In this document: positions 17,345 to 21,237 of the stretch, piece by piece
Layout: every line of letters begins with the position of its first letter
How positions within the stretch are numbered: position 1 is the first letter of the stretch
Source of the DNA: PVC group bacterium (ex Bugula neritina AB1)
Lineage (GTDB): Bacteria; GCA-001730085
Direction: 5' to 3'
Length of the DNA stretch: 21,237 nt
NCBI GenBank assembly: GCA_001730085.1
Contig: MDLB01000080.1
Span: 1-21,237, forward strand
Position numbers and translations under genes: made by a program
Notes under the pieces: model-generated
The model's database searches: none
Told to the model about the DNA's origin: nothing
The model's input: only the letters and a program-made list of their open reading frames with translations

Positions 17345-18229
17345 ATGAATCATCCTCAAAAAAAAGTCTCATATCTTTTTTTTATCTTTTTCTTCCTTTC
17401 TCTTCAGATAACTTCAACATTAACATCAACGCCCTTAGAAAAAAAAGATATTTATATTTTGCCTGCTTCTGACTTAAAGTGGCAATCCATAGATCCTTTA
17501 GAGTGGGAACCCCTAGACCCTTCTCAAAACAAAGACCTCCCTATGCGTGCTCCTTTATGGGGAGATTTTTCAAAAAAAGGTCCTTCTGGATCCATTGTCT
17601 ATCTACCAAAAGGGTTTAAAAGCAAACCTCATGAACATAATGCAACTTATCGAGCCATCACCATTTCTGGCTCGATTCACAGCGCTCACCCCTCAGTGAA
17701 AGACCACTGGTTACAATCAGGCTCTTTTTGGATTCAACCCGCACGTGGTATTCATATCGCAAAAACAAGAGAGAACCCCTGTTATATCTATGTCGAAATA
17801 GACAAGGGTCCTCAGCTAACATTTTCTCCTGATATAAAGAATAAACCCACTACTCCCTCTCTAGCCCTTGACTTTCAACACTTAACCTGGCTCAATCAAA
17901 AACATATCTCCTGGCTTCCTTCTAGAAAAAAGAAGAAGATCAAAAACTTAGAAATCGCTTTTCTTTGGGGAAAAATCACAAAAAATGATTCAAACGGAAC
18001 ACTCTTAAAGCTACCTTCTTTTTTTTCTGGAAAGATCATTAATAAGACTGGAGATCTTCATATTATTGTTATAAAAGGAAAAGTTGGATCTCGAAAGTTT
18101 AAAAGACAAACGCTTAGCGATAAAAGTTACTTTTATGTAAAAAAAGGAACCTCTCTACCTATCGAAAACCTTTTAGCAGAAGAATCATGGATTTATATCA
18201 GATCAAAAGGAAAATATAAAGTCCATTAA
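17345..18229 (+). CDS. Secreted DUF4437-type bicupin protein
   Basis: 294 aa; GGAAGGG lies 9 nt before ATG. Residues 8-26 are a hydrophobic Sec signal peptide without a lipobox Cys, so the mature protein is probably periplasmic. Two cupin halves follow. The first (about 55-160) has APLWGD (69-74), GPSG (79-82), KPHEHNATYR (94-103), SGSFWIQP (125-132) and GIHIA (135-139); H96, H98 and H137 could bind a metal. The second (about 200-294) repeats the layout with AFLWGK (205-210), NGTLLKLP, VIKG and YIRSKGK, but where other members usually have a His it reads NKTG (233-236), so a second metal site is probably lost. DUF4437 proteins have no settled reaction. Length and the two-lobe plan fit the family. 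Confidence 0.8.
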   Translation: MNHPQKKVSYLFFIFFFLSLQITSTLTSTPLEKKDIYILPASDLKWQSIDPLEWEPLDPSQNKDLPMRAPLWGDFSKKGPSGSIVYLPKGFKSKPHEHNATYRAITISGSIHSAHPSVKDHWLQSGSFWIQPARGIHIAKTRENPCYIYVEIDKGPQLTFSPDIKNKPTTPSLALDFQHLTWLNQKHISWLPSRKKKKIKNLEIAFLWGKITKNDSNGTLLKLPSFFSGKIINKTGDLHIIVIKGKVGSRKFKRQTLSDKSYFYVKKGTSLPIENLLAEESWIYIRSKGKYKVH

Positions 18230-18315
18230 ACCCCGTAAAGCCTTTCCCCCTATATCCTCCTCTATTTTTAAGAGCTTACATAATGATTTTCCTAGATTTT
18301 TCAAAGCACCTATAC

Positions 18316-18344
18316 TTGACTAATTCTCTCTTTTGAAATATAAA
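18316..18344 (+). promoter_or_regulatory. Sigma70-type promoter for nfsB (TTGACT-17-TATAAA)
   Basis: TTGACT at 18316-18321 and TATAAA at 18339-18344 with the ideal 17-bp spacer; five of six bases match in each box. Predicted transcript start is near 18351, leaving a leader of about 207 nt before the nfsB ATG. Confidence 0.6.
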
Positions 18345-18378
18345 AGATTTCTAACTAGTTAACCTAAACCTTTCAAAG

Positions 18379-18390
18379 AACCTACAGGTT
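18379..18390 (+). promoter_or_regulatory. Short perfect dyad AACCTACAGGTT in the nfsB leader
   Basis: AACCT and AGGTT flank a 2-bp centre about 28 bp after the predicted transcript start. This could be a repressor half-site pair or chance; only 5 bp per arm. Confidence 0.2.
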
Positions 18391-18557
18391 GGATGCTAGA
18401 CTTTTGGCAGCTTTAAAAAAAATGTAACTTTGCAAGAAAAACTCTAAATATGTTAAAAAAAAGAGTCTTATGCATACTCAAAAAGACCAACTTTACCACT
18501 TATTTTTAAAAATCTTCTAACGTTATTAACCACCTCTATAAAAGGAACTCTCTTTCC

Positions 18558-19223
18558 ATGGAAAAACCTATCACTCACTATGCGAAAACAAGATACACTT
18601 CAAAAGCTTATGACCCCTCAAAAAAAATCTCTGACAAAGACTTTCAAGAAATCAAAGATCTTCTAAGATATAGTCCCTCTAGCACAAACTCACAGCCTTG
18701 GCACTTTATTATTGCTAAAACAGCTGAAGGCAAGCAACGCATTGCTAAAGCCAATGAAAAAACATATCCTTTTAACAATCCCTCGATATTAAGTGCTTCT
18801 CATGTGATCATTTTTTGTTCTCGCTTAAAAATAGAAGATATTTATTTAAAAAAATTGCTTCAACAAGAAGAAAGTGACGGAAGATTCCTCAATAATGATA
18901 AGTTTAAATCCAAAATGGACAAGACAAGGAGAGGTTTTCTAGGCTTATATTCGAATGATGAGAGATTTCTTCAATCTTGGATGGCAAGGCAGGTTTACCT
19001 AAACTTAGGGCAGTTTTTATTGGGAGTATCAACGATGGGAATAGACGCAACAGCTATGGAAGGTATTGATACTAAAACTATTGACGAAGAGTTCAATCTA
19101 CATGAATTGGGATACATGAGTTTAGTAGCAGTAACTCTCGGCTATCGCGATGATGCAAAAGATTTTAACGCCAATCTTCCAAAGTCACGTTTACCTTTAA
19201 AAGATATCATAACTGAATTTTAA
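18558..19223 (+). CDS. nfsB: Oxygen-insensitive NAD(P)H nitroreductase, NfsB type
   Basis: 221 aa against 217 in E. coli NfsB, collinear end to end. It is a cytosolic FMN homodimer that reduces nitroaromatics and quinones by two-electron steps using NAD(P)H. Signature SPSSTNSQPWHF is at 39-50. R12, T14 and K16 match the FMN phosphate contacts at R10, S12 and K14 of E. coli. The core YLNLGQFLLG and the tail LPKSRLP (K209, R211) are kept. The start fits the family's N-terminus; the ribosome site AAGGA is 11 nt upstream, rather far. It has its own promoter and terminator, and it converges on the peroxiredoxin gene. By family this enzyme would activate nitrofuran or metronidazole-type drugs. Natural substrate is not shown by sequence. 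Confidence 0.93.
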   Translation: MEKPITHYAKTRYTSKAYDPSKKISDKDFQEIKDLLRYSPSSTNSQPWHFIIAKTAEGKQRIAKANEKTYPFNNPSILSASHVIIFCSRLKIEDIYLKKLLQQEESDGRFLNNDKFKSKMDKTRRGFLGLYSNDERFLQSWMARQVYLNLGQFLLGVSTMGIDATAMEGIDTKTIDEEFNLHELGYMSLVAVTLGYRDDAKDFNANLPKSRLPLKDIITEF

Positions 19224-19271
19224 TACGCTTAGGGTATTAAAAAATACTTCTTTAAAAATTTTAGTTATTTC

Positions 19272-19313
19272 AAAAAAAAGACCTTCCCTATAATTAGATA
19301 AGATCTTTTTTTT
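19272..19313 (+). terminator. Intrinsic terminator after nfsB
   Basis: Arms 19272-19285 (AAAAAAAAGACCTT) and 19300-19313 (AAGATCTTTTTTTT) pair except for one C-A mismatch, followed by a T run. It lies 49 bp after the nfsB stop. In minus-strand RNA the mismatch becomes G-U, so it may also act as a back-up for transcription from the right. Confidence 0.6.
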
Positions 19314-19383
19314 GAGACAAGAATCTGTTGTAGAAGTTCTTTCAATAAAAGATACAAAATATTTTCTAACAATAGCATCAAAT

Positions 19384-19427
19384 AAAAAAGGCCACATTTT
19401 TTATAATAAAAAAATGCGGCCTTTTTA
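19384..19427 (-). terminator. Strong intrinsic terminator after the peroxiredoxin gene
   Basis: On the minus strand GGCCGCATTTTTT pairs with AAAAAATGTGGCC through one G-U wobble, flanked by A and T runs on both sides. It starts about 18 bp after the stop at 19446. The plus-strand version has an A-C mismatch instead, so it fits best as the end of the sodA-peroxiredoxin transcript. Confidence 0.8.
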
Positions 19428-19445
19428 TTTTTAAAAAAATCTAAT

Positions 19446-20033
19446 CTATGAAAAAAAGGATTTAAGACCCTCTTGATCAGGAGTCATGGCTTTTTCACCA
19501 GATTTCCAGTTAGCTGGACATACTTCACCATTCTTCTCAAAATATTGCAAAGCATCTACCATTCTCAACGCTTCTTCGACATTTCTACCTAAAGGAAGAT
19601 CATTAACAACTTGGTGTCTAACAATTCCTGCTTTATCAATCAAGAAAAGTCCTCGATAAGAAGCACCCAAGCCTTCAAACAAAACACCATAGTCTTTAGA
19701 AATGTTTTTGTTAAAATCTGACAATAAAGGATACTTCACACCTTCAATACCACCAATATTCTTGGATGTATTTAACCAAGCAACATGTGAAAACCAAGAA
19801 TCTACAGAACATCCTATAAGCTGAACATCTCTCTTTTCAAACTCAGAAAGCTTTTCTTGAAATGCATGTAATTCAGTAGGACATACGAAAGTAAAGTCCA
19901 ACGGATAAAAAAACAAAACAACATATTTTTTGCCCAATAAGTCAGAAAGCTTGTAAGAGTCAACAACCTTTCCTCCTTCAACAACCGCTTTCACATCAAA
20001 ATCAGGGGCTTTTTTTCCAACTAAAACCGACAT
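19446..20033 (-). CDS. Typical 2-Cys peroxiredoxin (AhpC/Prx1 family)
   Basis: 195 aa, full length. It reduces H2O2, alkyl hydroperoxides and peroxynitrite in the cytosol, usually recycled by thioredoxin. The peroxidatic Cys is C51 in DFTFVCPTE, with P44 and T48 completing the active-site motif. The resolving Cys is C172 in VCPANW. GASYRGLFLIDKAG (around 123-136) is typical of this subfamily. The ribosome site AAGGAG is 9 nt before ATG. It lies 43 bp after sodA on the same strand with no terminator between them, so the two are probably one operon: SOD makes H2O2 and this enzyme removes it. No AhpF or thioredoxin reductase partner is in the window. Confidence 0.95.
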   Translation of the reverse strand: MSVLVGKKAPDFDVKAVVEGGKVVDSYKLSDLLGKKYVVLFFYPLDFTFVCPTELHAFQEKLSEFEKRDVQLIGCSVDSWFSHVAWLNTSKNIGGIEGVKYPLLSDFNKNISKDYGVLFEGLGASYRGLFLIDKAGIVRHQVVNDLPLGRNVEEALRMVDALQYFEKNGEVCPANWKSGEKAMTPDQEGLKSFFS

Positions 20034-20076
20034 ATCTTCACTCCTTTCATGAACAAGTCATAATATTCTCAAAAAA

Positions 20077-20694
20077 TCACACAGAGGCTTTAGCTTCTAA
20101 ATATCTCTGCTCAACTTTATCCCAATCAACAATGCTCCAAAATGCTTTGATCCAGTCTGGTCTAACATTTTTATATTGCAAGTAATAAGCATGTTCCCAA
20201 ACGTCAATAGTTAGCAACGGTTCTACTCCCAAAGACAAAGGACAAACTTGATCGTGAGTATCAATAATCTCAAGTTTTTTATCAGCGGTTAGAACTAACC
20301 AAGCCCAACCAGATCCAAAATGGGTAGCCGCCTTTGCTGAAAATTTTTCCTGAAAACTTTCAAAAGATCCAAAAGACTGCTTTAAGTTTTCTGCAATCTC
20401 ACCTTTAGGTTCTCCTCCTCCAGAAGGGGATAGTGATTCCCAAAAAAAGGTATGGTTATAATAGCCCCCACCGTTATTGATAACAGCGGTTCTTTTATCT
20501 ACTGAAATTTCTTCCAAGTTCGTTAAAATATCTTCTATTGTTTTATTTTCAACACCAGCATCCTTGGCTGCAGCATTCAGTTTATCAGTATATGCTTGGT
20601 GGTGCTTAGTATGGTGTATTTTAAGAAGCTCTTCATTATAGTAAGGCTCTAAATCTTTATAACTATAAGGTAAAGCTGGTAAGGTGAACGACAT
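20077..20694 (-). CDS. sodA: Superoxide dismutase, Mn type
   Basis: 205 aa from ATG 20694, chosen over an in-frame ATG at 20727 because AAAGGA lies 8 nt upstream and the protein then starts at the family's usual place (SFTLPALPY). It converts superoxide to O2 and H2O2 in the cytosol. Metal ligands are H27, H81 (NHTFFW), D164 and H168 (DVWEHAYY); Y35 is in the substrate gate. Gly at 75-77 before the NH-TFFW helix together with Gln149 in the later loop (THDQVCPL) is the Mn-type pairing, as in E. coli SodA Gly77/Gln146, rather than the Fe-type. Metal use is still inference, and a cambialistic enzyme is possible. First gene of the pair with the peroxiredoxin. Confidence 0.94.
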   Translation of the reverse strand: MSFTLPALPYSYKDLEPYYNEELLKIHHTKHHQAYTDKLNAAAKDAGVENKTIEDILTNLEEISVDKRTAVINNGGGYYNHTFFWESLSPSGGGEPKGEIAENLKQSFGSFESFQEKFSAKAATHFGSGWAWLVLTADKKLEIIDTHDQVCPLSLGVEPLLTIDVWEHAYYLQYKNVRPDWIKAFWSIVDWDKVEQRYLEAKASV

Positions 20695-20781
20695 AAAATT
20701 ATTCCTTTTTATGTAAACAAAAATCAAATCATGAAAACTATGTTTGATCTGATGTCAAAAATCCTTCATTCTAAACGTAAC

Positions 20782-20812
20782 TATAGAATAAAAAAATATA
20801 GACGATTCTATA
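20782..20812 (-). promoter_or_regulatory. Inverted repeat TATAGAAT/ATTCTATA at the sodA transcript start
   Basis: Eight-bp perfect arms at 20782-20789 and 20805-20812 with a 15-bp centre, just downstream of the predicted start. The position suits an operator for a redox or metal regulator, or a small hairpin in the leader. It does not match the PerR, OxyR or Fur consensus closely. Confidence 0.35.
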
Positions 20813-20821
20813 AAGTTTTTT

Positions 20822-20851
20822 ATTGTATATGATTTTATATATTTTTGTCAA
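20822..20851 (-). promoter_or_regulatory. Sigma70-type promoter for sodA-peroxiredoxin (TTGACA-18-TACAAT)
   Basis: On the minus strand TTGACA (20851-20846) is a perfect -35 box and TACAAT (20827-20822) matches the -10 box at five of six bases, with an 18-bp spacer. The transcript would start near 20815, giving a leader of about 120 nt before the sodA ATG. Confidence 0.6.
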
Positions 20852-21237
20852 AATACACCTTGAGATCCCCTGCAAAATAACACATAAGCTTTCTTTCTCG
20901 TTCTTAAAAAATTAGTAATTACTGAATTGAAACCTCTGAAAAATAGATAGAAGGGATGTAAAAAAGAAAAAAAATCAAAAGAAAATGAATGGAAGTCTAA
21001 AATATTGATGTAAAATGAAATAGTAACGAAAGAAGAACCAGTTAGTGAATTATATTTTAATGTAATTAATGGCATTAAATCTGACTCATTAAGTTAAAGA
21101 CATGGAGATCCTTCTAACCGCTTTGTTAAGATTAAAGCAGATGGATTTTAAAAGACATTCGCCTAAGACTTTCTCAGAAGAAATATAAGAAGCTCTCTTC
21201 ATATTAAAAATTCTTTTCAAAATGCCAAAGGATTGTT
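20852..21237. other. 386-bp right-edge region, no gene supported
   Basis: AT-rich sequence upstream of the sodA promoter. The longest frame (minus, 20848-21075) is Phe/Leu/Ser-rich, overlaps the sodA -35 box and has no ribosome site. A 28-codon frame from 21103 on the plus strand also lacks support. It may belong to the intergenic region of a gene beyond the edge. Confidence 0.5.

Larger units (their letters stand above)
18230..18557. other. 328-bp gap between bicupin gene and nfsB
   Basis: Apart from the sigma70-type promoter at 18316-18344 and a short dyad at 18379-18390, I see no open frame of note and no strong terminator after the bicupin gene. The end of the bicupin transcript is therefore not visible. 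Confidence 0.5.

Noticed and set aside
20077-20727. Longer start for sodA at 20727
   Set aside because: It adds 11 residues not found in the family, and the good ribosome site (AAAGGA) serves the ATG at 20694.
20848-21075. Minus-strand 75-codon frame at the right edge
   Set aside because: Low-complexity Phe/Ser/Leu content, no ribosome site, and its end overlaps the sodA -35 box.
21103-21189. Plus-strand 28-codon frame that could be a broken gene or transposase remnant
   Set aside because: Too short, no match that I can name, and no inverted repeats or target duplications nearby.

Overview
The window looks like a low-GC, Gram-negative bacterial chromosome. Sampled lines run from about 18-35% G+C outside the repeats to about 40-48% inside them. 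Evidence for a Gram-negative cell is a very large repetitive surface protein of the type-I-secreted adhesin style, Sec signal peptides without a lipobox, and Mn-SOD, 2-Cys peroxiredoxin and NfsB-type nitroreductase genes. The phylum cannot be fixed from this sequence.

Region 1 (1-14738, minus strand) is one uninterrupted reading frame. It starts at 14738 and runs off the left edge, so at least 4,912 codons are present and the C-terminus is missing. It encodes a giant cadherin/Ig-type adhesin: a BapA-like N-terminal module, a Gly/Ala hydrophobic stretch, a non-repetitive head, then about 35 tandem beta-sandwich domains. These are arranged in a higher-order unit of 3,321 bp (1,107 aa) with domain order B-D-C-Cad-Cad-B-C-Cad-Cad. 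Two whole copies (1-3321 and 3322-6642) are partly almost identical at the DNA level. A third (6643-10032) is identical only at one end. The N-terminal half modules (10033-13084) are diverged and lack the D domain. This giant repeat is the main item of interest.

Region 2 (14739-15991) is a 1.25-kb, very AT-rich divergent intergenic region with no convincing gene. Region 3 (15992-18229, plus) has two exported-protein genes 57 bp apart: an unrecognised membrane protein containing two separate in-frame tandem duplications, and a secreted DUF4437-type bicupin.

Region 4 (18230-21237) is a redox/detoxification group. nfsB lies on the plus strand behind a good sigma70-type promoter with a leader of about 200 nt. 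It converges on a minus-strand pair, sodA then a 2-Cys peroxiredoxin, 43 bp apart. Two bidirectional-type terminators separate the convergent units. sodA has a TTGACA-18-TACAAT promoter and an inverted repeat just downstream of the predicted start of transcription. Superoxide dismutase makes H2O2 and the peroxiredoxin removes it, so the pair forms a sensible antioxidant operon. The last 386 bp hold no gene I can support.
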